A DNA stretch of 64,000 nucleotides from Aricia agestis (GCF_905147365.1 NC_056421.1:11984001-12048000), one strand, 5' to 3'. Positions 1-10,343 are shown, counted from the stretch's first letter. Notes: generated by a model not told the origin, from the letters alone. A program made the numbers and translations.

Positions 1-89
1 CCACAATAGACATAAGTACCAGTACTTTGACTGCTAAGAGACGGAAATTCTTTCGGGTCGCCAGGCTATGTTAAGGACTGGCGCGCTGG
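1..89 (-). other. Possible exon leaving the window (minus strand)
   Basis: Read on the minus strand, an acceptor-like atttatatcag ends at 90, followed by less AT-rich sequence to the window edge. The first ATG is at 13-11, giving only Met-Ser-Ile-Val before the edge. It could be the second exon of a gene whose leader exon lies near 1606-1700. The plus strand offers a rival reading: an open frame ending at TAA 73-75 with a polyadenylation-type aataaa near 117. Neither can be settled from 89 bases, and no protein family is recognised. Confidence 0.15.
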
Positions 90-1605
90 CTGATATAAAT
101 TATAATTTATTTTTTAAATAAAGCTTTTGAGATTTGGCGTTTGGTGCAAAAGAATACAAAGCGAGCTTCTGCAAAAAACTGTGTGCAAATTGGTTCCGAG
201 AATATGCAAATACTTTGATGAATTGAAAATACGTCTTCTTGGAACTGTGTAACACATGCTGCTTTGATATTTCGAAATAAACATTTTAGAGTTCGTATTG
301 TAATACATTTTATAGCTAAAAATAGCTTTGATGGAATCTATTAATTAAATTGTTTCATGAGTTTTTCTGTATGTGTTTTTGGAAATATGTACTTTGGTTA
401 TTGTTTGTTGACTCAAATAAACTAAAAAAAAAAAAAATGAGTTAAGCTGCAATATATTACACAATATCAGTGTATTAATATCATCAACATTAACAAATTT
501 ATCGAAATCTTGCCATGGCACATTTGATAAGCTTTTTTAAAAATAAAGACAAGGTCTCAAGTTTGAACGTTTTCAATGTTTCTGAGATTATCTGATAAAA
601 GTTTATTTAATCACTCGCGTTTTTCATTGCGCCTTTTATATTTCTTTAGTAAAAATTTAAATAAGTATAAGTATTAAAGAAAGGAAATAATACTGTTTAA
701 ATATAGCGTAAAAATTTTATTACATAAAATTATAAACGATTTTTCGTTCCGTTATGGCAGCCTTCATTATTTTTTTATGCTGGCAATAAAAAATCTGGTA
801 ATTAGAATAAGTTCCGAAAGTTTGCTTTAAGCCGAACGTGCAAAAACTTTTAATGGCATACAAATAAAACTTTATAATTATTTGTAAAACCTAACAAAGA
901 CGTTTATCTGAAAACTTTTCTTTTTATTATCTTTTATGTCTCGTGAAGTGTAACTTTTGATAATAAAGATTTTTATTGGGAGTACTATTGATGTTTTTTT
1001 TTTTCAAATGCAAATTCTTTACTTTTGCGGAATGTTAAATCTTAATTTATATTATTATCCTAAAGCAATTAAAACCAAAGAGTATTTTATTGGCTTTTTC
1101 ATAATAATCAATTAAATATAGATTAAAATATTGTCTTTAAGACAAAATTAAAGTGCTGGTAACGAAAACCGTAACGTCAAGCTTTCCTAATCGATAAAAA
1201 GTTTATTATACAATGCACTTAATATTATTTATGAATAAATTAACATCAAATCGGGTACCTCATATTCCTAACGACATCTTAAAAACTTTTCTTATCTCTT
1301 TTTTCACAGAATAATTTAATTTTAAAATAAAACGTGATTTGCATAAAACTTTTTTGTTTTTTTTTGTACTAAAAAGTTTTAGCCTAAACAAAACTCACTT
1401 TCCAATCGTTCTTATTTATTTCTAAACTAAGAATCTTGACACACTTTTTCTCCTACTATTATTTAATATTATATTAATGTAATATTATTATTAAACTAGT
1501 AGCCATTGACATCTTAAAAACTTTCCTTGTCTTTTTTTAAATAAAAAGTTGCAGTCTTAAATAAATAATAATTATATTAAAAAATAGGAACATCATCTTA
1601 CTCAC
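90..1605 (-). other. AT-rich non-coding stretch, possible intron
   Basis: No coding frame or known repeat is seen. The stretch is very AT-rich with many a/t runs. A motif of the form gacatcttaaaaactttycttrtct occurs at about 1272 and again at about 1508, so part of it is a diverged internal duplication. If the flanking exon calls are right, this is a minus-strand first intron of about 1.5 kb. Confidence 0.2.
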
Positions 1606-1700
1606 TTTCTCCGCAATGGTCCGCGAGTAACAGTCCTATAGTCACTAGGCACACGCGCGTTCTCGGTCGCGCCAATGCGAACACTGACGGAGGGATGGAT
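1606..1700 (-). other. Candidate untranslated leader exon with strong donor
   Basis: On the minus strand a small GC-richer island (about 1620-1700) is followed by gtgagtaag starting at 1605, a near-ideal 5' splice site. The island contains no ATG on that strand, so it would be a non-coding leader. An Inr-like tcagtg is at 1687-1682, but no DPE is found at the expected spacing. Inference from splice-site shape only. Confidence 0.22.
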
Positions 1701-1951
1701 CGTCCTTAAGGGCGGTACGTTTGTAAAGAAATAAGTCCTTAAAAAGGTTTCAACACGTTTTAAGTTTTGATAAAAAGTGGTAAAAAGAGGTTATATAAAG
1801 AATAGTGTGCATTAAAAACTATAATCGGACTCTACTTAGACGTTATGATTCTATTGAAACGTAGAAATCTCTACCCCAATTACGTTATTTTAATTAAAAA
1901 TACTAGTTCCTTGTTAGATTCAGTCGTATCAGATAGTAAAATAGTTTTCTC

Positions 1952-2136
1952 GTATAGTTCTTGCAATCTATGAGCGCGCGGCGCCCTTAGTTGTGTTGGT
2001 GACCATATCTATACACGGGTACATGGCTCGCTCGCTACTGACTGCTCCGTTAGGTACGCACACTAACGAAAATGTCTATTCGTATTTCCAACTACAAATA
2101 AAGGCTACGCGCGCTCGTAGATTGCAAGAACTATAC
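1952..2136. mobile_element. Short inverted-repeat element (MITE)
   Basis: Arms of 28 bases, 1952-1979 and 2109-2136, are inverted copies with one mismatch (gtatagttcttgcaatcta at the left end). The 185-bp unit has no coding frame. No clear target duplication is visible. Superfamily unknown. Confidence 0.6.
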
Positions 2137-2238
2137 ACGTCAACCGAAGTGTTTTGTTTGACGTTTTATGACAACACCTGCAATCTGCTTATATTTTAGC
2201 TTGATAGGAAACGTACTGTATAAAGAATATTGCTGCAT

Positions 2239-2527
2239 TAGGCGGGCCGCATACATATACGTTTTCCGTATGCGATTTCCGAACTCGTTTTCCGAATTTG
2301 TTTTCCGTATTTGAAATTCCGAATTCGATCAGTAGAAAATACTATAACTGCCGCACACGTATGTTTTTCTCCCTGGTACGGAACTAATTTCGCACGTACG
2401 TTTCGCATGCAAACCGGCGCGTTCACGCGTGATAAAACGAACGTTTGCGCTAATCTCACGGAATTACGAAAACGGAAAACTAATTCGGAAGTCGAATACG
2501 GAAAACGTGGGTTTGTGGCCAGCCTTA
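2239..2527. mobile_element. MITE with ggccgtatac/gttttccgta termini, copy 1
   Basis: The left end reads ggcgggccgcatac and then gttttccgtatgcgatttc. The right end is its inverted, diverged copy ending gtttgtggccagcctta. A second copy is at 33411-34021. The interior has short open frames on both strands that follow from the inverted structure and are not genes. Confidence 0.65.
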
Positions 2528-2567
2528 TAGTGGGTTTACATTGTTCCCATCCAGTAATCCAATCCTG

Positions 2568-2705
2568 CGCTGCAGGCTTAGCATGGTAACCAACTCACCA
2601 TAGAAGCGGTTTCTTTCTATGGAAGACTAGACAAAGTGACAGTTAGACAAAGGCAATCCGCTATTTTGTCACTAAAATCTGTCAGTGTATCCAATTTGTT
2701 ACTTG
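2568..2705. mobile_element. MITE fragment related to 28915-29092
   Basis: Matches the left two thirds of the element at 28915-29092: gcaggcttagcat start, then the cgg-tttctttctaygg block, a tract of gacaaagtgacagttagac, and cgctattttgtc. Its right end is lost where a SINE begins at about 2729. Confidence 0.55.
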
Positions 2706-2728
2706 TTTGTAATTTGTTACAATTTGTT

Positions 2729-2998
2729 GGGCCGGCTCGACCGGTGAAATTCCACGGGCTCACAGAAAAAAGGCGTGAAACAGCGCTTGCGCTGTGTTTC
2801 GCCGAGTGAGTGAGTCTACCGGAGGCACAATCCCCTACCCTTTTCCATTCCCTACACTCCCCTTTTACCCTATTCTTTCTTAAAAGGCCGGCAACGCACC
2901 TGCAGCTCTTCTGATGCTGCGAGTGTCCATGGGCGACGGAAGTTGTCCGTGTCGGTGACACATTTGCTCGTTTGCCACCTTTATTTCATTTTAAAAAA
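2729..2998 (+). mobile_element. SINE (LINE-tailed lepidopteran family), 5' truncated
   Basis: Starts inside the head at gggccggctcgaccgg and runs through gtttcgccgagtgagtgag, a c/t-rich middle, aaaaggccggcaacgcacc and gatgctgcgagtgtccatgg to an a-rich tail. Near the 3' end the usual ctttccatcaggtgaccc is altered. The reverse-strand frame across it is a shadow. Confidence 0.8.
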
Positions 2999-3139
2999 TC
3001 TGCGCTGGACTGGAGTATTGTAAACCGGACATTAGTATTGCAATAAAATAGTGGAATAAGAATTGATTGTTTGTAGTTTGATACTACGATGGAACATTCA
3101 GCAGGCAAACTATCCTCCTTTTTCGCATAGGTTAAATTA

Positions 3140-3226
3140 AGAAAGGGGTATGAAGATTTTTCGCTTGCGATTCGAAATGTGTTTTTTCGCATTCACAAAT
3201 ATTTTTTTCAAAAATGGATAGCTAAC
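3140..3226 (+). repeat. Diverged duplicate of the left arm of the adjacent palindrome
   Basis: The stretch from aaaggggtatgaagattttt to aaaaatggatagctaac repeats 3237-3336 with a deletion and a replaced centre. It ends directly against the palindrome at 3227, so one arm exists in three versions within 500 bases. Confidence 0.6.
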
Positions 3227-3618
3227 GGCTGTTTTTAAAGGGGTACGAAGATTTTTGTATGGAGCCTGGCCGACCTACAGTCCGCTAAATGTGTTTTTTC
3301 GCGTTCACGAATATTTTTCTCAAAAATGGATAGCTAACATCAATACAAACAAAAAATAATCTTAGACAAAGCCACGTAAAGAGTCACATTTCGAAGATAG
3401 CTGCTAAAGTTTTACCTATTTAAGATATTGCAACTTTGGCAACTCAAATCTTCGAAATGTGACACCTTACGCGGTTTTACCCAAGATTTTTTTTGTTTGT
3501 ATTGATGTTAGCCATCCATTTTTGAGAAAAATATTCGTGAACGCGAAAAAACACATTTAGCGGACTGTAGGTCGGCCAGGCTCCATACAAAAATCTTCGT
3601 ACCCCTTTAAAAACAGCC
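3227..3618. mobile_element. Long palindromic MITE (fold-back element)
   Basis: Arms of about 170 bases, 3227-3398 and about 3450-3618, are near-perfect inverted copies. The outer ends are ggctgtttttaaagggg and its complement, with a spacer of about 50 bases. No transposase is present. The whole unit can fold into a long hairpin. Confidence 0.8.
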
Positions 3619-3789
3619 CTCAATTCAAAAACTTTATGCAGATAAACCTAAATTATTCAGCACTGAGCAGGCTGATGATGAACTATAGCTTAGGGACCTG
3701 TCAGACAGAGAGCGGTCACGCATTCAGGCGTTGTACGTTCTCATTCTGCGTTCGAGCGGTCAGTCACACAATAGGAATTTTGACGCGGC

Positions 3790-3885
3790 CAGAACTAGCG
3801 CTGTTTTCATACAAAAACGTCATTTTTGACAGTTCTTCTTTACCAGCAGCGCCCATTGACATATTCATTTAAGCCTTGGTGCACT
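3790..3885 (-). repeat. Fragment of the element nested at 39054-39187
   Basis: Contains gacagttcttctttaccagc, agcgccc and a ttcatttaagccttg end. These match, inverted, the nested element at 39054-39187. The other end is not recognisable. A decayed MITE copy. Confidence 0.45.
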
Positions 3886-3892
3886 ATATATG

Positions 3893-4075
3893 TTCAAATT
3901 GTAATTTTCCATCTTTTTAGTAAAAGATGGCCCCGTGCGAGTTTCTTACGCCGGTTCTTCTCGCCGGGTTAGTTCCCGAACCGGTGGTAGGCACCTTAGT
4001 ATCGACGTTCAGAAATATTTTTGTAAAAAAAATACTCTGAATAAAAAATATTTTGATTTTGATTTTGATTTTGAA
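3893..4075 (+). mobile_element. 3' end of a non-LTR retroelement with ttgat tail
   Basis: Carries a small hairpin (ccatctttttag/taaaagatgg), then cccgtgcgagtttcttacgc, tagttcccgaaccggtggta and a tail of ttttga repeats at 4050-4074. Further copies are at 57041-57212 and 57852-58034. Truncated 5' ends and a short tandem tail fit target-primed LINE or SINE insertion. I do not assign a clade. Confidence 0.65.
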
Positions 4076-4190
4076 CGCCCCCTGTGTGGGTATCTCTATA
4101 TAGCGTAATACAACACATAGAACGCAAAACGCTTGACCGCGTGACCGCTCTCTGTCTGATGAGAAGAAAAAAAACTAGAACATTTTATAC

Positions 4191-4373
4191 GTGGGAGAGC
4201 CATGCTTTGGCACGAATGGCCCAGCTCGACCGGAGAAATACTACGTTCTCACAGAAAACTGTGTTTCGCCGAGTGAGTGAGTTTACCGGAGGCCCAATCC
4301 CCTACCCTATTCCCTTTCCTACCCTCCTTTATTCCCTTCCCTTCCCTACCCTCACCTATCTCACCTAAAGGCC
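4191..4373 (+). mobile_element. LINE-tailed SINE, intact head, 3' truncated
   Basis: Begins at the complete head gtgggagagccatgct and passes through the c/t-rich centre, but stops at ctcacctaaaggcc. The LINE-like 3' tail is missing and a purine tract follows. Loss of the 3' end is unusual for a retroposon and implies a later deletion. Confidence 0.8.
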
Positions 4374-4377
4374 ACAG

Positions 4378-4470
4378 TAAATACAATAAAGAACAAGAAG
4401 ATTAGGAAGAAAAAGAATAAGAAAAAGAAGATAAGAAGACAATGAAGACAAGAAAGAAGGAGAAGAAAAT
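4378..4470 (+). repeat. Purine-rich degenerate gaa/aag tract
   Basis: About 90 bases almost entirely of a and g (aagaa, aagaag units). Simple-sequence DNA with no coding frame, directly after the truncated SINE. Confidence 0.7.
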
Positions 4471-4525
4471 ACGTTGAGAATCTTAATGACTAAAATGATG
4501 ATGACGATCGATGATGATAATATAG

Positions 4526-4778
4526 GTCTAATGCAGCCTTTCCCAAAGTGAGCGATGGCGTCCCCTTGTGGGCGCTGAAGGCCTAAAGGGGGGTGGTGTG
4601 GGACCCAGAAGAAAAATAGGGGCGTTGTGTAGAGGCTTCAATTTAAAAGGCAAAGAAGGAAAGGAAGGAAGAAAAAAATTGTTTGGCGCCCCCTTTGTTT
4701 CACACAAAGAGGGCGCCAAACAATTTTTTTCTCAAAGTGGGCGGTAGACAAAATAAGTTTGGGAACTAAGGTCACCCG
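4526..4778. mobile_element. hAT-like MITE with internal hairpin
   Basis: Left end cagcctttcccaaagtg at 4534 and right end aagtttgggaactaag near 4770 resemble hAT termini (cag...ttcccaaa / tttgggaa). The flanks gtctaatg and gtcacccg match at 5 of 8 bases, so the target duplication is only suggestive. Inside, 4671-4731 is an inverted repeat built on aattgtttggcgcc. Confidence 0.55.
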
Positions 4779-4983
4779 TAACTGGCTTATTTATAAAGCC
4801 CTTAGCTTTTATTACGAGTAGGTTCATTGACACAGGAGTCTTATTACTCTCATATTAAAGCGATCTCGTTGCTGTCTAATTAGTAATTACACAACGTGTT
4901 TATGTAATAATAATATCTCTTAGCTCTCTGACATTCTCTGAGATTACACCTACGTGAAATTTACATGCTTAATTTTTATTTTT

Positions 4984-5141
4984 AGCCCCCGACACCCCTC
5001 GGTGTTATAAGTTTGACGTGTCTGTCTGTCTATAATAAATTGTTATCTATTGAAATAAAATTTTATTTATTTATTTGTTTATCTGTCTGAGTGTATGTCC
5101 GTAGCATCGTAGCATCCAAAATGGGTGGACTGATTTTGTTC
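4984..5141 (+). repeat. Dispersed repeat with gtctgtctgtc and cgtagcat motifs
   Basis: Sequence of the form gacacccctcggtgttataa, gtctgtctgtc, gtagcatcgtagc, gggtggactgattttg is typical of a dispersed lepidopteran repeat. A related segment is at 49589-49690. The SINE at 5142 interrupts it. Confidence 0.4.
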
Positions 5142-5442
5142 TTTTTTTATGAAATAAGGGGGCAAACGAGCACACGGGTGACCTGATGGAAAGCAACTTC
5201 CGTCGCCCATGGACACACGCAACATCAGAAGAGCTGCAGGTGCGTTGCCGGCCTTTTAAGAGGGAATAGGATTACAGGCTAGGGGAGGTAAGGAAGGGAA
5301 GGGTAGGAAATTGGGCCTCCGGTAAACTCACTCACTCGGCGAAACACAGCGCAAGCGCTGTTTCAAGCCGGTATTCATGTGAGCCCGTGGTATTTCTCCG
5401 GTCGAGCCGGCCCATTCGTGCCGAAGCATGGCTCTACCACGT
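5142..5442 (-). mobile_element. LINE-tailed SINE, near full length
   Basis: Minus orientation: poly-t at 5142, gaaataagggggcaaacgag, gacctgatggaaagcaac, the g-rich centre and the head ending ctctaccacgt at 5442. The head carries small substitutions relative to other copies. Confidence 0.85.
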
Positions 5443-5560
5443 AAAATAAATTTAGGTTTTAGACTATACAGGTTGTAACAAAACAAAGTCATAACACCCA
5501 CCCTCATGAGGACGCTGTAAAGCATATTTTATATGCCACAAAAAATTACATATTCTTTAG

Positions 5561-5601
5561 ACTCGTTTGCCCCCTTATTTAATAAAAAAAAAAAAAAAAA
5601 A
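5561..5601 (+). mobile_element. SINE/LINE 3' end stub with poly-a
   Basis: Only actcgtttgcccccttattt followed by 18 a residues remains. It is the extreme 3' end shared by the SINE and its partner LINE, so it could be an extremely 5'-truncated insertion of either. Confidence 0.6.
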
Positions 5602-6069
5602 CAAGACTGAACCCAACAAAAAAATTGTGAGTTAATACACAAATGTAATGTCATTCCATACCAATTATAGCTACTACATTCACAGTGCACTCCATACCCA
5701 TACACACCCTAAAGTAGTATTACATTTGTTGCACACTGTAGAAATAAAAAAAGGATTATAATAATTAATTTAAGGATTAAATTAATTCCTAACCTATAAA
5801 TAAACATCTAAAAATATGTTTGTCCCTAAATATTGTAGAGCCATTATAGTACTGGAAATCAATTTTCATTATCATTTTGTTCATTGATACTTCGAAATTT
5901 AATTTATTTAGAACAATGATTGATGAAGAATCGCTAAAATTAATTAAAGAATCTCACAATTTCACAGCCTCTAGAGAAATAGCAAATAGGGCTATTTTTG
6001 TTAAATATAGATAAGAAGTCAATACCTTTTTCTGATATCTCTACTATTATAACGGGCTTACATTTTTCC
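5602..6069. other. AT-rich DNA without recognised genes
   Basis: No coding frame is seen. A weak inverted pair, cacaaatgtaatg near 5638 and attacatttgttgca near 5715, bounds about 90 bases and may be a decayed short MITE. Confidence 0.3.
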
Positions 6070-6245
6070 ACTCACAGACATAGATCATGATAGATACCGC
6101 ATGTGTATGTACTTCGCGTGCCATATCGCGCTCCCAAACGACGAGCAATGCTCGTCTTTCGAAACTCTGTTCTTTAGTCTGCTGTCGGAATCGGATGTCA
6201 ATCGCAATTTTAAAAATGCCTAAATGCCTAAAAATGCCGTATTGA
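6070..6245 (-). mobile_element. Fragment of the cacagacata MITE family
   Basis: Starts ctcacagacatagatcatga and contains the palindromic gacgagcaatgctcgtc and the taaaaatgcc end. It matches one half of the complete element at 46141-46460 in inverted order. Confidence 0.55.
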
Positions 6246-6631
6246 ACTGTTTTATTAAACCAGCCACCTTCACCAAAATTGGTTAAAATAACTGCTTTTT
6301 CTCATCTTTGTTAAATAATATAGCTACCGAAATATTTTTTTTTCCATGCTCTTTTTTATTATTTAAAAAATTTATTGTGCAAATTTTATTGAAATTGATA
6401 TTCATTCATATTTTAAAAAAAATCATTCATCTTTCGTATTTTAGACGATCATTTTTCCAATGAATCTCAAAAATATTAAAAATATACCTATATGACAAAC
6501 ATGATAAAGGTGATTAATAATTATAACATAATATTATAATTCATCTATTTTAGTACTTTGGCATCAATATAACATTCTCAAACGCGAAATTTTCCTGCGT
6601 TACTTACGACATGCCAGTAACTTGCTAGTAA
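6246..6631. other. AT-rich stretch, nothing recognised
   Basis: No frame, array or inverted repeat stands out. Probably ordinary intergenic or intronic DNA. Confidence 0.3.
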
Positions 6632-6845
6632 AATCCATACTAATATTATAAATGCGAAAGTGTGTCTGTCAGTCTGTTTGTCTGTCTGTTACTTCTTCAT
6701 ACCCAAACCGCTGAACCAATTTTGCTGGGTATGGAGATAATTTGTGTCCCGGGAAAGAACATAATATTAGGATACATATTTTATCCCAGACAAAAGGCGT
6801 CATTCTTGTATTCCATAATTTAACGCTGGCATGTAAAAATCTAAT
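6632..6845 (+). mobile_element. Helitron-like element (family A), 3' truncated
   Basis: Starts tccatactaatattataaa, then gcgaaagtgtgtctgtc, cgctgaaccaattttgctgg and cccgggaaagaac. The usual gcgtcatctag terminus is missing. These features match non-autonomous lepidopteran Helitron-like elements. No Rep/helicase gene is present. Confidence 0.65.
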
Positions 6846-6849
6846 ACAG

Positions 6850-7131
6850 AAAACTCAAAGGTGACTGACTGACTGACTGATATAGTGACCTATCAACGCA
6901 CAGCTCAAACCAGTGGACGGATCGAGCTGAAATTTGGCATGCAGGTAGATATTATGACGTAGGCATCCGCTAAGAAAGAATTTTCACTAATTCTACCCAC
7001 AAGGGGATAAAATAGGGGATGAGAGTTTTGTATTAAACTTTGTCGATTTTAAACCGATCGGGCTGAGGCTTTGATATTAACTAATTATAATAATAATACT
7101 TCTTAACGCGAGCGAAGCCGCGGGTACAATC
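6850..7131 (+). mobile_element. Helitron-like element (family B)
   Basis: Begins aaaactcaaaggtgactgac, continues with atcaacgcacagctcaaacc, gaaatttggcatgcaggtag and gacgtaggcatccgctaaga, and ends gcgagcgaagccgcgggt then acaatctagt. Two tandem relatives are at 23771-24225. Confidence 0.65.
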
Positions 7132-7660
7132 TAGTATTATATAATTTCTTACTCCGCTAAAATATTTATGCGTCTATGACGACACGCCAGTAACAATCAC
7201 AAGCTACTGGCATATAACAGTGTTCCATATCTCGGTCCGCACCCAAGGGACCATATTTCACGTCATATGGTGACCAGCCTCAGATAATGTCATAATATAT
7301 GACCTTTTTATAAAGAATTACAATCCGAAACGAAAACGGTTAGAATATGTTACTTTGGTAAATGAATGAAAAACTGTTTTATAATTGTAAATAATAAGGG
7401 GAATTTTTGTTTGGAATTTGTCCCCACTTAGGAGTGCTAAGAAACTGCCTATATAGGCTAACATCGAAGAAATTTATTCATAGGCAGTTTCATAGGCATA
7501 GCAAAGATTTACGTCATTTGGTTTGGTTACGGATTATATAAATGTAAGTCGTGATCTATCGGCTGGATTTGACATAACTCGATCAAACTACTTAGGCTCG
7601 CCGTCTGCCTATAAATCAACTTTTCTGATAATACATAGACACAATATAGTGCTACAAAGG
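7132..7660. other. Non-coding stretch without recognised repeats
   Basis: The only notable item is a pair of near-copies of aggcagtttc/gaaactgcc around 7443-7492, a weak inverted repeat. The short open frame near 7523-7708 has no support as a gene. Confidence 0.3.
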
Positions 7661-7992
7661 TTTTTTTTTTATGAAATAAGGGGGCAAACGAGCAAACGGG
7701 TCACCTGATGGAAAGCCACTTCCGTCGCCCATGAACACTCGCAGCATCAGAAGAGCTGCAGGTGCGTTGCCTGCCTTTGAAGAGGGAATAGGGTAATAGG
7801 GGAGGGTAGGGATAGGAAGGGAAGGGAATAGGGGAGGGTAGGAAAGGGAATAGGGTAGGGGATTGGGCCTCCGGTAAACTCACTCACTCGGCGAAACACA
7901 GCGCAAGCGCTGTTTCACGCCGGTTTTCTGTGAGAACGTGGTATTTCTCCGGTCGAGCCAGCCCATTCGTGCCGAAGCATGGCTCTCCCACG
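7661..7992 (-). mobile_element. LINE-tailed SINE, full length
   Basis: Poly-t at 7661 through head end ctctcccacg at 7992, with all landmarks present. The reverse frame inside it reads LFKGRQRTCSSSDAASVHGR, the relic of the partner LINE ORF2 C-terminus rather than a gene of its own. Confidence 0.9.
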
Positions 7993-8086
7993 ATAGAACC
8001 CTTCTTCCTTTATTTAGGAAAATCATAATTACCCTGCTTACATAATATTATCTACTACACTAGATTAAATATAATGTATTAAAAAT

Positions 8087-8526
8087 CGGAGTCAGACTCG
8101 CGCACGAAGGATTCCGTACCATTATATAGCAAAATTAGGCCAAATATTGTGTTTTTGTATGGGAGCCTTACCCCTTAAATTTTTATTTTATTTTAATATT
8201 ATTATATTTTATTAAAGTACATATAATATAGTTAAGGCCTTTTTGAAAATTTCATGTCCCTACCTGTTGCTATTTCTGATATCGAGCAAAAAAAGCCTAA
8301 AAAATCACACTTGATGTATTGGGGAGCCCCCCTTAAATATAAATTTTATTTTGATTCTAGTATTTGTTGTTATAGCGACAACAGATACAATATACACAAT
8401 CTGTAAAAATTTCAGAAGTCTAGCTATAGTTCTTTTTGAGATACACCCTAGAGACAGACGGACAGACATCGAAGTCTCAGTAATAGGGTCCCCGTTTTTA
8501 CCCTTTGGGTACGGAACCCTAAAAAA
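8087..8526 (+). mobile_element. Dispersed element with ggttccgtacc/ggtacggaaccct ends
   Basis: Starts gtcagactcgcgcacgaagg, then attccgtaccatt. It has a centre with gatatcgagcaaaaaaagcc and a gagacagacggacagacatc block, and ends ttgggtacggaaccct. The ends are short inverted repeats. The copy at 55908-56668 is co-linear and holds a SINE. Confidence 0.65.
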
Positions 8527-8793
8527 AGAGAAAGAAGAGTATTCATTTTTGGCATAGAAGTGCAGTAGACCAATATTATATAGCTAAGAAAATGTACAAT
8601 TACCGTGGTTCCGTACGAAGTAACAGGCGACATCCAACAAATACACTCACATAATAAACATTTACATAACGAGATCATTAACATTATGATGATAGCGGAA
8701 AATTAAGAATAATAAGATTCCTCCAGCCTCCATTTCTTTTGTACCCTCTTAATACAAAGTAAATGTATCTCTAAATTACATACGAGACATGTT

Positions 8794-9431
8794 ATGACAA
8801 TTATTATTCGTTATTTTTACAAAAGTAAGGGCTAATACACCGTGAACTTGATAGAAAAGGTTGTTTTCTGCGACATAAAAGGTTTCTTTCTACGGTTGAA
8901 TAAAAATAACTGTACAATTTTTTTTTATGAAATAAGGGGGCAAACGAGCAAACGGGTCACCTGATGGAAATCAACTTCCGTCGCCCATGGACACTCGCAG
9001 CATCAGAAGAGCTGCAGGTGCGTTGCCGGCCTTTTAAGAGGGAATACAGTAATAGGGGAGGGTAGGGATGGGAAGGGAAGGGAATAGGGGAGGGTAGGTA
9101 AGGGAAACTCACTCACTCAGCGAAACACAGCGCAAACGCTGTTTCACGCCGGTTTTCTGTGAGAACGTGGTATTTCTCCGGTCGAGCCGGCCCATTCGTG
9201 CCGAAGCATGGCTCTCCCACGTCTAAAAAATAAAAAAGAATATGACAATTATTATTATATTTTGTTATTTTTACAACATTTAGGGCTTTAACATTATGGT
9301 CATGATAGAAAAGGTTTCTTTCTACAGTAGAATAAATAAATATACTGTTAAAAAAAATAAGACGATTATTATTATTCCTTATTTTTACAGAAGTAAGAGC
9401 TTACATACGTTGGTACTTGGTCATGATAGCC
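8794..9431 (+). repeat. Three tandem units of about 100-125 bp split by a SINE
   Basis: Units start near 8794, 9240 and 9360 with atgac-attattatt, then ttatttttac, aaaagtaagggc and tgatagaaaaggtttctttc. A SINE (8918-9222) sits between units 1 and 2, and a 5'-truncated SINE begins at 9431 where unit 3 stops. The array is older than both. Confidence 0.5.
8918..9222 (-). mobile_element. LINE-tailed SINE, full length with small central deletion
   Basis: Complete tail and head. The segment between the g-rich centre and actcactcactc has lost the gggattgggcctccggt block found in most copies. Confidence 0.88.
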
Positions 9432-9630
9432 CTAATCCCCTGCCCTATTCCCTTTCCTACCCTCCCCTATTCCCTTCCCTTCCCTACCCTCCCCTATTAC
9501 CATATTCCCTCTTAAAAGGCCGGCAACTCACCTGCAGCTCTTCTGATGCTGCGAGTGTCCATGGGCGACGGAAGTTGCTTTCCATCAGGTGACCTGTTTG
9601 CTCGTTTGCCCCCTTATTTCATAAAAAAAA
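9431..9630 (+). mobile_element. LINE-tailed SINE, 5' truncated
   Basis: Begins in the middle at ccctaatcccctgcc and runs to catcaggtgacctgtttgct, then cttatttcat plus poly-a. Truncation of the 5' end is the normal outcome of incomplete reverse transcription. Confidence 0.85.
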
Positions 9631-10033
9631 AGTAACATTTGGTATATACTTTTCCAAATTGAAAATCCTTTCTAAGCTCCATATGCAATTTTACTCTAGC
9701 AATCCCTTTTAGCAGTCCATAAAAATAGTTAATTTAAACCTGCGTTCATTTCAATTTAAAATACAATTTGAAATGTCGAGATTTCACAAAGTTTGCATTT
9801 CGAGTAATTCTAAACGAGTCCTAACGTATTCCCAAAGTGGAGATAATATTTTTTACCGGAGTAAAAATTTCGAATTTTCCCCTATTTGGTTGAGGAGATA
9901 TTCTTATATTTTCTGGCATAAACTTAATATTAGGTATCATATTATTATGTTTATTTTTTATTTTATTTACGCCATAATATATCGTCTCATATCTAGCCAG
10001 AATAAAATGTAAATTGATTGAGCAATAATTAAA
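9631..10033. other. Unassigned AT-rich DNA
   Basis: A 79-codon frame lies at 9773-10012, but its composition follows the AT-rich background and no motif is seen. Treated as chance. Confidence 0.3.
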
Positions 10034-10343
10034 TCCATGCCTATTATTATAATTGTGAAAGTGTATCTCTGCCGCACTCAGAGTGGAACATTATTTACTT
10101 AATTGTAATTAATTCAAAATTTTGCCATAAGCCCCATACATTATCTGTCAAACTCTTCATTAAATTCAAGGTTAATCGTAAGTAAATGTCTCTGAGTACG
10201 GCGGTCTGTCTGTTACCTTCTCACAATTAAACCGCTAAGCCGTCGGAATTTATAATGTAGATATTTTGAGTCCCGGGTTTTTGAATTATTTTTAAGGAAA
10301 GTTGTAACAATTGGTGCGCCACAAAGTTGCAGGTATCATCTAG
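10034..10343 (+). mobile_element. Helitron-like element (family A) with nested MITE
   Basis: Both termini are present: tccatgcctattattat at the left and gcaggtatcatctag at the right. The body is split at the gtgtatctct / gtctgtctgttacc junction by the MITE at 10069-10204. Without that insert it would be about 175 bases. Confidence 0.65.
10069..10204. mobile_element. MITE nested in a Helitron-like element
   Basis: The ends gccgcactcagag and ctctgagtacggcg are inverted repeats, extending to attatttactt / agtaaatgt. Length is about 135 bases. It splits a family A Helitron, so it is the younger insertion. Confidence 0.6.

Noticed and set aside
9773..10012. 79-codon plus-strand frame
   Set aside because: Composition equals the AT-rich background (many Ile, Phe, Tyr), and there is no motif or neighbouring gene signal.
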